From DYFT01 sp041695085 (lineage in GTDB: Bacteria; Bacteroidota; Ignavibacteria; UBA10030), in the NCBI GenBank assembly GCA_041695085.1, contig JBGFRO010000018.1:118147-182146 (forward strand): 64,000 nucleotides of DNA, written 5' to 3'. The translations under genes and the position numbers were made by a program. Shown one piece after another: positions 35,453 through 43,098 of the stretch. The notes beneath the pieces are model-generated. The model was not told where the DNA came from, did no database searches, and saw only the letters and a list, made by a program, of their open reading frames with translations. Position 1 is the first letter of the stretch, and each line of letters begins with the position of its first letter.

Positions 35453-35554
35453 ATGACTTCACTCTTCTCGATCATGGTCAACTCGACTTGTTGCCCGTGC
35501 TGTTGCGCAGCCGTGACGGCGTCATGTTGCCATGAAGGAGGAAGAATGCAGTAG
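35453..35554 (+). CDS. Cysteine-rich leader peptide of the sulfate operon
   Basis: A 33-codon ORF beginning with ATG at 35453 and ending in TAG. Seven of 33 residues are cysteine, clustered as CCPCCC (13-18) and CC (25-26). It lies about 20 bases after a predicted promoter and 37 bases before a strong intrinsic terminator, ahead of the genes that make reduced sulfur for cysteine. This is the layout of amino-acid attenuation leaders such as trpL and hisL, here with Cys codons; cysteine-rich upstream ORFs ahead of sulfur genes have been described in mycobacteria. No good ribosome binding site precedes the first ATG; ATG at 35474 (residue 8) is an alternative. The frame also contains AAGGAGG five bases before an ATG that is followed by CAG TAG. 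Confidence 0.75.
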   Translation: MTSLFSIMVNSTCCPCCCAAVTASCCHEGGRMQ

Positions 35555-35590
35555 TCCAAGCGAAACCGCAAGCACGCGGATCGATTTGCG

Positions 35591-35629
35591 AACGCCCTTC
35601 GTCAGGCAAGATCGACGAAGGGCGTTTTT
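35591..35629 (+). terminator. Intrinsic terminator acting as candidate attenuator upstream of sir
   Basis: AACGCCCTTCGTC (35591-35603) pairs perfectly with GACGAAGGGCGTT (35614-35626) around a 10-base loop, and five T residues (35625-35629) follow. It stands between the cysteine-rich leader ORF and the ribosome binding site of sir, so transcription into the operon must pass it. No clear antiterminator helix could be found by eye. Confidence 0.88.
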
Positions 35630-35695
35630 GTTGTACGCGGCGACTTCAGCTAACGCCGAGGAGCACGTGAACGATGGGTACTCAAGGAGGTTTCA

Positions 35696-37468
35696 ATGAA
35701 CATTCTCACAACTGAACAACTCGAGCAGATAGACGATCCCGATAAGCTGCGGGTTGATCTTCTCGAAACGCGCGAAGCGATCGACCGCTTCCTCAAGGGG
35801 AAAATTCCGGAAGAAGAGTTCAAGCGGTTTCGCTTGCACAGGGGGATTTACAGCCAACGCCAGGATCAGCGCGGGTATCATATGATTCGCGTGAAGATCC
35901 CGTACGGCTTGCTGACATCGCGGCAGCTTCGACGGCTCGGCGAAATTGCCCGTGATTATGCAGATGGTGTCGGACATATTACAACGCGGCAGGACATTCA
36001 GTTTCACTGGGTCAGGATGGAAAAGGTCATCGATGTTCTTGAGCAGCTTGCAGAGGTCGGCCTGACAACGCGCGAAGCGTGCGGCAACACGGTTCGGAAC
36101 ATCGTCGGCTCCCCGCTGGCGGGCGTTGCTTCCGACGAAGTGTTCGACATCAGTCCGTACGCTCACGCGCTCGCAAAGCATCTTCTCCGCAATCCGCTCA
36201 ACCAGAAACTCCCGCGGAAATTCAAAATCTCCTTCTCCGGCAGCGCATCCGAATCCGACGGTATCATTCCGTGGATTCACGACATCGGATTCGTTGCAGC
36301 CAGACAAGGAGTGAATGGTCGGGATGAGCTTGGATTTCGGGTCTATGTCGGCGGCGGGTTGGGTGCACAGCCCCGCGTGGCAGACCTGCTCGAAGAATTC
36401 ACACCTGCCGAGGGCTTTCTGCCGACTGCCGAAGCGATTCTCACGGTCTTCAATCGCCACGGTAATCGTGAGAACCGCTACAAGGCGAGAATGAAATTCG
36501 TGATCTGGAAATTGGGGTTGAATGAATTCCGCCGGCTCGTCTTCGAGGAGCGGCGGGAAATTCTCACGTCGGCCCGCCCATTCGAACTGCCGGCGCCGAT
36601 CATTGAATCGGGTTATCTCCAGACGGAGAGCGATCCGCTGCAGCAACCGGTTGTAACAGAGTCTCAGTTTGAAGTATGGAAATCGACAAACGTCATCCCG
36701 CAGAAACAAGCCGGCTATACTGTTGTGTATGTCAATCCGACGATCGGCGACTTGACGACGGATCAATTCTTCGCGCTGGCGGATATCTCCGAACGATTCA
36801 CGAATCGTCGTGTGCGGACGACGACGACGCAGGATGTTGTTCTTCGCTGGATCAGAACCACTGATCTCGCCGCCCTCTATGCCGAACTGCGAAAATACCA
36901 TCTGCACCAGCCCGGAGCAAACTCGCTTGCGAATGTCACCTCCTGCCCCGGCGCCGATACGTGCAATCTCGGCATCACGCATTCGCGCGCGCTCGGCAAA
37001 ACACTCACCACACTCTTTCAAGAGCATGCCGGCTGGAGCGATGCGCCTGCCGACATTCGCATCAAGATCAGCGGCTGCCCCAATTCGTGCGGTCAACACC
37101 ACGTGGCGGGCATCGGTTTTTACGGAGGCTCGAAGACAATCGACGGAAAGGAAATCCCCTCCTACGTCCTGCTTCTCGGCGGTGGAATGTATTCCGGAAA
37201 GCAGGCCTTCGGAAATGTGGTGGGGAAGATTCCCGCGCGACGTGCATCCGAGACTGTCTCGATCATTCTTCAATCATTCCTCGCTGACCGCGCGCAGAAC
37301 GAATCCTTTCTCTCATACGTAAATCGCGTCGGCATTCGCCATTTCCGCAATCTCCTGAAGCCGATCCTCGAATTAAAGAACGAACAGCTTACCGACGAGC
37401 TGTTCGCTGATCTCGGACAGACGACGGGTTTCAAAACTGAGACGGGCAGAGGAGAGTGCGCTGTATGA
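35696..37468 (+). CDS. sir: Siroheme-[4Fe-4S] sulfite reductase (ferredoxin-type Sir/NirA family)
   Basis: A 590-residue hemoprotein with the duplicated nitrite/sulfite reductase fold. The first ferredoxin-like half includes RGIYSQRQDQRGYHMIRVK and GHITTRQDIQFHW; the second contains the cluster and siroheme cysteines C417 and C423 (TSCPGADTCNLG) and C461 and C465 (GCPNSCGQHHVAG). It reduces sulfite to sulfide, most likely with ferredoxin as donor because no flavoprotein partner is encoded nearby. The sulfate-assimilation operon makes sulfite the expected substrate rather than nitrite. AAGGAGG sits 5 nt upstream of the start. The gene overlaps cysH by 4 bases. Confidence 0.9.
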   Translation: MNILTTEQLEQIDDPDKLRVDLLETREAIDRFLKGKIPEEEFKRFRLHRGIYSQRQDQRGYHMIRVKIPYGLLTSRQLRRLGEIARDYADGVGHITTRQDIQFHWVRMEKVIDVLEQLAEVGLTTREACGNTVRNIVGSPLAGVASDEVFDISPYAHALAKHLLRNPLNQKLPRKFKISFSGSASESDGIIPWIHDIGFVAARQGVNGRDELGFRVYVGGGLGAQPRVADLLEEFTPAEGFLPTAEAILTVFNRHGNRENRYKARMKFVIWKLGLNEFRRLVFEERREILTSARPFELPAPIIESGYLQTESDPLQQPVVTESQFEVWKSTNVIPQKQAGYTVVYVNPTIGDLTTDQFFALADISERFTNRRVRTTTTQDVVLRWIRTTDLAALYAELRKYHLHQPGANSLANVTSCPGADTCNLGITHSRALGKTLTTLFQEHAGWSDAPADIRIKISGCPNSCGQHHVAGIGFYGGSKTIDGKEIPSYVLLLGGGMYSGKQAFGNVVGKIPARRASETVSIILQSFLADRAQNESFLSYVNRVGIRHFRNLLKPILELKNEQLTDELFADLGQTTGFKTETGRGECAV

Positions 37469-38220
37469 GCACGCAAGGTTCCGTAACACGACCAGCCGCA
37501 GGCATTCCATCCCCCGAAGACCTGCCCGCTCTCAACGAGCAGTTCGCTACAGCGCACCCGCGGGAGATTCTTCAGTGGGTTGATCAGACATTTCCGCACG
37601 GTTCAGCAGTGTTAGGGACCGGCTTTGGCGCAGAGGGTGTGGTGTTGATTGATCTTGTTGTTTCACTCAACAGATCGATCCCCATCTTCTTCATCGATAC
37701 CGGTGTGCTCTTTCCCGAAACCTACCGGCTTCGTACCGAAATTGAGAAGCACTACGGAATTTCCATCCAACGGTATGCGCCAGAGTTAAGTTTGGAGCAG
37801 CAGGCGATGGCTTACGGCGATGAGCTGTGGAAGCGCGATCCCGACTTGTGCTGCGCGTTACGGAAAGTCCAACCTCTGGATGACGCCTTGCGCGGACGAA
37901 AAGCGTGGATCACCGGGGTCAGGCGATCACAATCGACCGGCCGGCGGGCGGCGCAGCTCATCGAGTGGGATGCCGTCTATCAGGTGGTAAAGGTTAATCC
38001 GCTTGCAAACTTGAGTAAGGAACAGATCTGGGACTACATCAGAACACATCTTCTTCTTTACAACCCTCTGTATGATCGCGGATACGCAAGCATCGGATGC
38101 TTCCACTGCACATCCCCGGTACGCGAGGGAGAGGACGAGCGGGCGGGAAGATGGAGAGGATTTCAGAAAACGGAGTGCGGGCTGCACAGGCGGTATCAGC
38201 TTGCACAGAAGAATGACTAA
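37465..38220 (+). CDS. cysH: Adenylylsulfate/phosphoadenylylsulfate reductase
   Basis: A 251-residue cytoplasmic reductase releasing sulfite from activated sulfate with thioredoxin. FFIDTGVLFPETYRLRTEIE is the family core, and ITGVRRSQSTGR forms the substrate phosphate site. Cys129-Cys130 and Cys212/Cys215 (GCFHC) provide the four ligands of the [4Fe-4S] cluster found in APS-type enzymes. The catalytic cysteine is C238 in ECGLH. The cluster motif predicts APS as substrate, yet the operon also encodes APS kinase, so use of both APS and PAPS is possible, as known for some CysH proteins. ATG at 37465 overlaps the sir stop. Confidence 0.92.
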   Translation: MSTQGSVTRPAAGIPSPEDLPALNEQFATAHPREILQWVDQTFPHGSAVLGTGFGAEGVVLIDLVVSLNRSIPIFFIDTGVLFPETYRLRTEIEKHYGISIQRYAPELSLEQQAMAYGDELWKRDPDLCCALRKVQPLDDALRGRKAWITGVRRSQSTGRRAAQLIEWDAVYQVVKVNPLANLSKEQIWDYIRTHLLLYNPLYDRGYASIGCFHCTSPVREGEDERAGRWRGFQKTECGLHRRYQLAQKND

Positions 38221-38236
38221 CAGGAGCCCGCACGCG

Positions 38237-39163
38237 ATGCAATCACAGCAAACAATACACTCTGTCGAATCAACTGTGTCCTTTTCCACGGTACTGCGTT
38301 TATACTTCTTCTTCTTCAGTGGACTGGTGATCCTTTTATTGCTCGCCGTTGTCACGATCAAGTTCTTCAACCCTGAATCGTTCTCGGGGGTCATTCTTCG
38401 ATCGATTGAATCGCTCTCCGGTTCCGAATTTTTCATATATGTCGGTATCGGATTTCTCGCTCAGGTGATCGACGGCGCCCTTGGTATGGCCTACGGCGTC
38501 ACCTCCACGTCGTTCCTGATGAGTGTTGGAGTTTCTCCTGCCGTTGCCAGCGCCGGTGTGCACGCGGCGGAGGTTGTAACCACGGGCTTCTCGGGACTTT
38601 CACACTGGAAATTCGGCAACGTGACGAAAGCTCTTTTCTTCCGTCTTGCCTTGCCCGGAGCGATCGGCGCAGCGCTTGGCGCTTATGTACTCGCGTCCTT
38701 CGACGGCGATCAACTGAAGCCGTTCGTCTCATTCTATTTGTTGCTGATGGGAGTTTTCATTCTTTCAAAAACCGTGCGAACGGTCAAGTTGCCGCGGCTT
38801 TTCCGCCAGCATTCGGTCTTGGGCTTGGTTGGAGGTTTTGTCGATTCATCGGGCGGGGGCGGGTGGGGTTCCATCGTGACCTCCACCCTGATTGGCTCGG
38901 GTCACACTCCCCGGTTCACCATCGGCACCGTCAACGCAGTAGAGTTCATCGTTGCAGCGTCTTCCACCGGAGTATTCTCGGTTCTCATCGGTTTGGAGAA
39001 TTGGGATGTCATTCTCGGTCTCATTCTTGGAGGCACGCTCGCGGCGCCTCTCGGCGCATACGTCTGCACAAAGGTCAGGGGGACAATTCTTATGTCGCTC
39101 GTCGGTATTCTCATTATGGCGCTCAGCATTCGAACTCTTTTGATTTCCACAAGGATCCTGTAA
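38237..39163 (+). CDS. TauE/SafE-family membrane transporter
   Basis: A 308-residue polytopic protein with about 8-9 transmembrane helices. The internal duplication typical of TauE/SafE shows as GFLAQVIDGALGMAYGVTSTSF and, in the second half, GLVGGFVDSSGGGGWGSI. The family includes sulfite and sulfoacetate exporters and some sulfate importers; in this operon it may bring in sulfate or release excess sulfite, which is inference. ATG at 38237 has AGGAG 10 bases upstream. An ATG at 38213 overlapping the cysH end is also possible. The N-terminal 30 residues before the first helix are not conserved in the family as I know it. Confidence 0.85.
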   Translation: MQSQQTIHSVESTVSFSTVLRLYFFFFSGLVILLLLAVVTIKFFNPESFSGVILRSIESLSGSEFFIYVGIGFLAQVIDGALGMAYGVTSTSFLMSVGVSPAVASAGVHAAEVVTTGFSGLSHWKFGNVTKALFFRLALPGAIGAALGAYVLASFDGDQLKPFVSFYLLLMGVFILSKTVRTVKLPRLFRQHSVLGLVGGFVDSSGGGGWGSIVTSTLIGSGHTPRFTIGTVNAVEFIVAASSTGVFSVLIGLENWDVILGLILGGTLAAPLGAYVCTKVRGTILMSLVGILIMALSIRTLLISTRIL

Positions 39164-39180
39164 ATCTTGATAATCATACC

Positions 39181-41058
39181 ATGGAAAAAACAATGACAGA
39201 CAATAGGCGCGCAGGTTTTACCGTCTGGTTTACCGGCCTCTCGGGAGCAGGAAAATCGACCATTGCGAAGGAACTCATCAACCAGTTGCATCATCGAAAT
39301 ACCGATCGCGTCGAATTGCTTGATGGCGATGAAGCTCGATTGCACCTGAGCAGGGGACTCGGCTTTTCGAAAGAGGATCGCGACACCAACATCCGCCGGA
39401 TCGGTTACGTGGCGAAGCTATTATCCCGAAACGGTGTTGCTGTTCTTGTCGCCGCCATTTCCCCCTACCGCGCCCTCCGTGAGGAGGTGAGAAGCCAACA
39501 CGAGCGCTTCATCGAGGTCTTTGTCACTGCGCCGTTAGAGGCGTTGATTCAACGCGATGTGAAAGGTTTGTACAAGAAGGCGCTCGCCGGGACCATCACG
39601 AACTTCACCGGCATCTCCGATCCCTACGAACCTCCCGAACGTCCCGAAGTCATTCTTCACACTGAACGAGAATCGATTGAGCTGAGTGTGAACAAAGTGC
39701 TTCGAGCGCTCGAATTGTTAGGCTACATCTCCACGGGGAAGACCAATCTGTCGAAACAGGATGAAGAAGAGCTGTTGCAACAGCTGCAGAGTGCCGGACA
39801 CAACCTGCCCACCCACTCGACCTATGAGGGGGTTTCTGTGAAGGAAATGATCAAATCTGCAAGCGCTGTTGACCTTCCTTACAATAACGGTATCGACCTC
39901 CTCCCTCCTCACGGAGGCACATTGATCTCGCGCTTCCTGCCCGAAGCTGAACGCCAGCGCGTGCTGGATCAATTGGAGCAATTCCCATCGTTGACGATTG
40001 GACAGAGAGAATGGTCGGACATTGAACTGATCGCGACCGGCGGATACTCTCCGTTGACCGGCTTTGTGGATCACCGCGCGTACCGCAGCATCATCACCCA
40101 TGGTCGATTGAGTTCCGGACTAGCGTGGACGATCCCCATCCTGCTTCTTGTGCATGATGATGAGCGTGACGCGGTACGCGGAGGCGATGAAATCCTTCTT
40201 CGGGATACCAACGGCAAAAATCTCGCTCTCCTCCACGTTGAAGACCTCTTCACCGTCGACAAGGAGGAACTTGCAAACGCCGTCTGGTGCACAACAGACT
40301 CAGCCCATCCGGGAGTGAGGGCGCTGTTCGAGGCAGGGAATCACGCGCTCGCCGGTGCCGTGGATGTCATTGTTCTGGCCGATGATCGTCCCTTTGCTTC
40401 GCTTCGACTTACTCCTGCTCAGACTCGATCCTCATTCCAGCAGCGAGGGTGGAAGACAGTTGCGGCGTTTCAAACCAGAAACCCGATCCACCGCGCGCAC
40501 GAATACATTCAGAAGATCGCTCTCGAACTCGTCGACGGACTCCTGCTTCATCCGTTGGTTGGAGAGACCAAAGGGGACGACATCCCAGCAGAGATTCGTA
40601 TCGCTTGCTATCAAGTTCTGCTCGATGCGTATTTTCCGGAGGATCGGGTTTTGCTGTCCGTGATGCCCGCGGCGATGCGGTATGCAGGGCCGAGTGAAGC
40701 AATCCATCACGCGATCATCCGGCAAAACTATGGCTGCTCGCATTTCATCGTCGGGCGCGATCACGCCGGCGTCGGATCGTACTACGGAACCTACGATGCA
40801 CAACGGATCTTCGACCGGTACACGCGCCAGGAACTAGCCATTGTGCCTCTGAGGTTCGAGCACACATTCTTTTGCAGACGCTGTAATGGAATGGCATCCG
40901 AGAAAACGTGCCCGCACCAGACCGACGAACGGGTCATTTTGAGCGGCACAAAGGTGCGCGAACTGTTGCAGCTCGGACTCGACTTGCCGGAGGAATATTC
41001 GCGTCCTGAGGTCGTTACAGTCTTACGTGCAGCGTACAAAAGACAGCTGGTTTCTTGA
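39181..41058 (+). CDS. Bifunctional APS kinase / ATP sulfurylase
   Basis: A 625-residue fusion. The N-terminal APS kinase (about 1-190) has the P-loop GLSGAGKST at 19-27, DGDEARLHLSRGLGFSKEDR and NFTGISDPYE. After a linker comes an ATP sulfurylase (about 230-625) with QTRNPIHRAHEY at 430-441, GRDHAGVGSYYGTYDA at 525-540 and a zinc site formed by C565, C568, C577 and probably H579, then SGTKVRELL. Together they turn sulfate and ATP into APS and PAPS. Kinase-first order is that of animal PAPS synthases and some bacterial fusions. The start lies 18 bases after the transporter gene; a second ATG four codons later is possible. Confidence 0.94.
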   Translation: MEKTMTDNRRAGFTVWFTGLSGAGKSTIAKELINQLHHRNTDRVELLDGDEARLHLSRGLGFSKEDRDTNIRRIGYVAKLLSRNGVAVLVAAISPYRALREEVRSQHERFIEVFVTAPLEALIQRDVKGLYKKALAGTITNFTGISDPYEPPERPEVILHTERESIELSVNKVLRALELLGYISTGKTNLSKQDEEELLQQLQSAGHNLPTHSTYEGVSVKEMIKSASAVDLPYNNGIDLLPPHGGTLISRFLPEAERQRVLDQLEQFPSLTIGQREWSDIELIATGGYSPLTGFVDHRAYRSIITHGRLSSGLAWTIPILLLVHDDERDAVRGGDEILLRDTNGKNLALLHVEDLFTVDKEELANAVWCTTDSAHPGVRALFEAGNHALAGAVDVIVLADDRPFASLRLTPAQTRSSFQQRGWKTVAAFQTRNPIHRAHEYIQKIALELVDGLLLHPLVGETKGDDIPAEIRIACYQVLLDAYFPEDRVLLSVMPAAMRYAGPSEAIHHAIIRQNYGCSHFIVGRDHAGVGSYYGTYDAQRIFDRYTRQELAIVPLRFEHTFFCRRCNGMASEKTCPHQTDERVILSGTKVRELLQLGLDLPEEYSRPEVVTVLRAAYKRQLVS

Positions 41059-41088
41059 CCCACACGATTGTATGAGAATGGAGAAGAT

Positions 41089-42480
41089 ATGAACTCGCTG
41101 TATCCTGCCTTCCTGAAGTTAGAGGGGAAACCCGTGCTCGTCGTCGGCGGAGGAGCGGTTGCCGAGCAGAAGATTGCAGGCTTACTCGATAGCCGTGCCG
41201 ATGTGACGGTCATCGCGCCTGAAACTACGGCGAACATTCTTCAGCTTGCCGCGCAAGGACGCCTCAGACTTCAATCGAAAGCTTTTCAGCCGGGGGACAC
41301 AGTGGGCTTTCATCTTGTCATCGGCGCAACGGACGATCGTGCCGTCCAACACGCCGTGTTCGAGGAGGCACAACGACAAGGCATCCCCGTCAACATCGTG
41401 GATGTGCCGGATCTGTGCTCGTTCTACACGGCATCCATTTTTCGAAAGGGGGACTTGAGCATTGCGGTCTCGACAAACGGAAAGAGTCCTACACTCGGCA
41501 AGCTCATCCGTGATCGCATTCGGGAGTGCTTCGAACACGGATATCCCGAATTGCTTGAACGGCTTGGATCCATTCGGCCCGATGTGCTCGAATCACTGCC
41601 CGACTACGAAGCGCGCAGAAAGTACTTCGAGCAGCTTGTCCGGGCGGAGGTAAAAGTATTGGAGCATCGGGAAGATGATCAAGTAGACCGATTGAAGAAG
41701 GAGAAAAAGACAGGCAAGGTTTACCTTGTGGGGGCCGGACCCGGTGATCCAGAGTTGATATCTGTGAAGGGCCTTCGCGTTCTTCGCAAGGCCGATGTCT
41801 TGATCTACGATGCGCTTGTCAGTCCCGGCCTTCTTCAAGAAGTTCCACGTTCCGCGGAAAAGTACTTTGTGGGCAAACGCGCAGGCCGGGATTGCGCAAG
41901 TCAGAGTGAAATCCATACGCTGCTCATCAAGCACGCCCGGGAAGGAAAAACCGTTGTTCGATTAAAAGGAGGCGACCCGCTCATTTTTGGAAGAGGGGGT
42001 GAGGAGTTGAAGGCGCTAAGGGAGGAAGAGATCGAGGTTGAGATCGTTCCGGGTATTACGGCAGGAACCGGTGTTCCGGCCTCAATAGGAATTCCATTAA
42101 CGCACCGGCAGACATCATCGAGCGTCGCGTTCGTGACCGGACACCGTTGTGCAAGTTCAACGCAGAAACCAATCGATTGGAAAGCGTTGCGGGCGATCGA
42201 CACGGTGGTGATCTATATGGGCATCCGTACCATCCGAAGGGTGATTGACGAAATGGTGGAAGCCGGGTATGATCCTGAACTCCCCACCGCGGCAATTTTC
42301 GCCGGCACATTGAAAGAGGAACTCATCGTCACAAGCACACTTGCCAATCTCGCCGATGCAATCCAGAACATTCCAACAGTATTACCGGGGCTTATCATTG
42401 CAGGAAATGTTGTGAGGACCTTCAGCAGTCGGGTCAAGAACAACCAACCGGAGGAGGTTGAATACCTTGCGGAGCATTGA
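41089..42480 (+). CDS. cysG: Siroheme synthase, CysG-like fusion
   Basis: A 463-residue protein supplying siroheme for the sulfite reductase of the same operon. The N-terminal precorrin-2 dehydrogenase/ferrochelatase half (about 1-205) has the NAD-binding VLVVGGGAVAEQK, then FYTASIFRKGDLSIAVSTNGKSP. The C-terminal uroporphyrinogen-III methyltransferase (about 210-455) has KVYLVGAGPGDPELISVKG, VLIYDALVSP, RLKGGDPLIFGRGGEE and ITAGTGVPASIGIPLTHR. All signature motifs are intact. ATG at 41089 follows GGAGA at 4-5 bases. An upstream TTG at 41068 in frame is disfavoured. Confidence 0.95.
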   Translation: MNSLYPAFLKLEGKPVLVVGGGAVAEQKIAGLLDSRADVTVIAPETTANILQLAAQGRLRLQSKAFQPGDTVGFHLVIGATDDRAVQHAVFEEAQRQGIPVNIVDVPDLCSFYTASIFRKGDLSIAVSTNGKSPTLGKLIRDRIRECFEHGYPELLERLGSIRPDVLESLPDYEARRKYFEQLVRAEVKVLEHREDDQVDRLKKEKKTGKVYLVGAGPGDPELISVKGLRVLRKADVLIYDALVSPGLLQEVPRSAEKYFVGKRAGRDCASQSEIHTLLIKHAREGKTVVRLKGGDPLIFGRGGEELKALREEEIEVEIVPGITAGTGVPASIGIPLTHRQTSSSVAFVTGHRCASSTQKPIDWKALRAIDTVVIYMGIRTIRRVIDEMVEAGYDPELPTAAIFAGTLKEELIVTSTLANLADAIQNIPTVLPGLIIAGNVVRTFSSRVKNNQPEEVEYLAEH

Positions 42481-42727
42481 GCAGAGCGGAGATAAGAAGC
42501 GATGCCGCATCGAGGCATGTGGCAAACCTATTGCGGCATGGGGATTCTGCTGGATGCACTACATGCGCGCTCGACGGAATGGGGATGCCCACACCACGCG
42601 CCGAGTGTACCGGAAGCACCACGAATGCCGTTACTGCGGGACCAGGGTGCAGACAGCGTTCTACGCCAAATACAAAGGAATTTGCAAGATCTGCTCTAAG
42701 CTCAAGAGGATGGGAGAGTTGAGGTGA
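42458..42727 (+). CDS. Small double zinc-ribbon protein at the end of the sulfate operon
   Basis: An 89-residue basic protein that I do not recognise by name. It contains two probable zinc sites: CRIEAC followed by FCWMH (Cx4C...CxxH), and CRYC followed by CKIC (CxxC...CxxC). The GFCWMHYMRARRNGD stretch resembles DNA-binding or HNH-associated zinc modules seen in phage proteins. The frame starts with TTG at 42458 or 42467, after a GGAGGAGG run, and overlaps the cysG end, so it is likely translated from the same message. It could be a regulator or a mobile-element remnant. No evidence ties it to sulfur metabolism except position. Confidence 0.6.
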   Translation: MNTLRSIEQSGDKKRCRIEACGKPIAAWGFCWMHYMRARRNGDAHTTRRVYRKHHECRYCGTRVQTAFYAKYKGICKICSKLKRMGELR

Positions 42728-42852
42728 GAGAGCAAATCAATGCCTGAATCGTCCCTTACGGATTCCATGCCGCCTGCCTCCCCTACCCATCACGCTCCTG
42801 TCGAGGGATATTTTTCATCATTTGCAACGCTTACTCGGCGCTATCTTGCAGC

Positions 42853-42881
42853 TTGACATCCATGTTTCAACGTCGTATATT
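42853..42881 (+). promoter_or_regulatory. Consensus-like promoter of the thiamine operon
   Basis: TTGACA (42853-42858) and TATATT (42876-42881) lie 17 bases apart. The predicted transcript begins near 42888, about 30 bases before the TPP aptamer. The same hexamers and spacing recur in front of the initiator tRNA gene. Confidence 0.85.
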
Positions 42882-42917
42882 CTGATAGTTCTTTTCCACA
42901 CTCAACGTTGCTGTACT

Positions 42918-43010
42918 TCCGTTAGGGGTGTCCCGATTCGCTTCGGCGGATCGAGGACTGAGATCAAACCCTTGAACCTGATCTGGATTATACCAGCGTA
43001 GGGAAACGGA
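42918..43010 (+). promoter_or_regulatory. TPP riboswitch (THI element)
   Basis: A complete thiamine pyrophosphate aptamer. The outer P1 stem pairs TCCGTT (42918-42923) with AACGGA (43005-43010). The 5' lobe begins AGGGGTG, and the pyrimidine-sensing region CTGAGATCAAACCCTTGAAC is followed by CTGATCTGGATTATACCAGCG, a near-consensus THI box read here in two parts. It sits between a strong promoter and a terminator and controls the downstream TonB receptor operon. Bound TPP is expected to turn expression off. Confidence 0.96.
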
Positions 43011-43029
43011 GAACTGGTTGTCGTTCTTG

Positions 43030-43080
43030 AAGCCGTTTTCCGCTTGGATTTGCCCGACGGAAAACGGCTTTCTTATTTTT
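43030..43080 (+). terminator. Expression-platform terminator of the TPP riboswitch
   Basis: AAGCCGTTTTCCG (43030-43042) pairs with CGGAAAACGGCTT (43058-43070), followed by the T-rich run TTTCTTATTTTT (43069-43080). The 5' arm segment 43033-43041 can instead pair with GGGAAACGG (43001-43009), the 3' side of aptamer P1. This gives an antiterminator when TPP is absent. Confidence 0.93.
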
Positions 43081-43098
43081 GCAAAGGAGAATCGGTTT

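Noticed and set aside
35576..35616. Antiterminator helix pairing TCGATTT (35581-35587) with AGATCGA (35609-35615)
   Set aside because: The seven-pair helix includes a G-U and overlaps the terminator stem by only two bases, so it would hardly compete with the 13-bp terminator. A folding calculation is needed to propose a real antiterminator.
35693..37273. 526-codon open frame on the minus strand
   Set aside because: It lies wholly opposite sir, shows no family motifs and has low-complexity, charge-rich sequence typical of an antisense shadow of a GC-rich gene.
38863..39180. N-terminal extension of the APS kinase-sulfurylase fusion
   Set aside because: It overlaps the TauE-like gene in another frame and has no protein character; the kinase begins normally at 39181.
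42740..42856. 38-codon ORF between the zinc-ribbon gene and the thiamine promoter
   Set aside because: It has only a weak ribosome binding site, low-information Pro/Ser/Thr-rich sequence, and its end overlaps the promoter -35. Not enough to call a gene.
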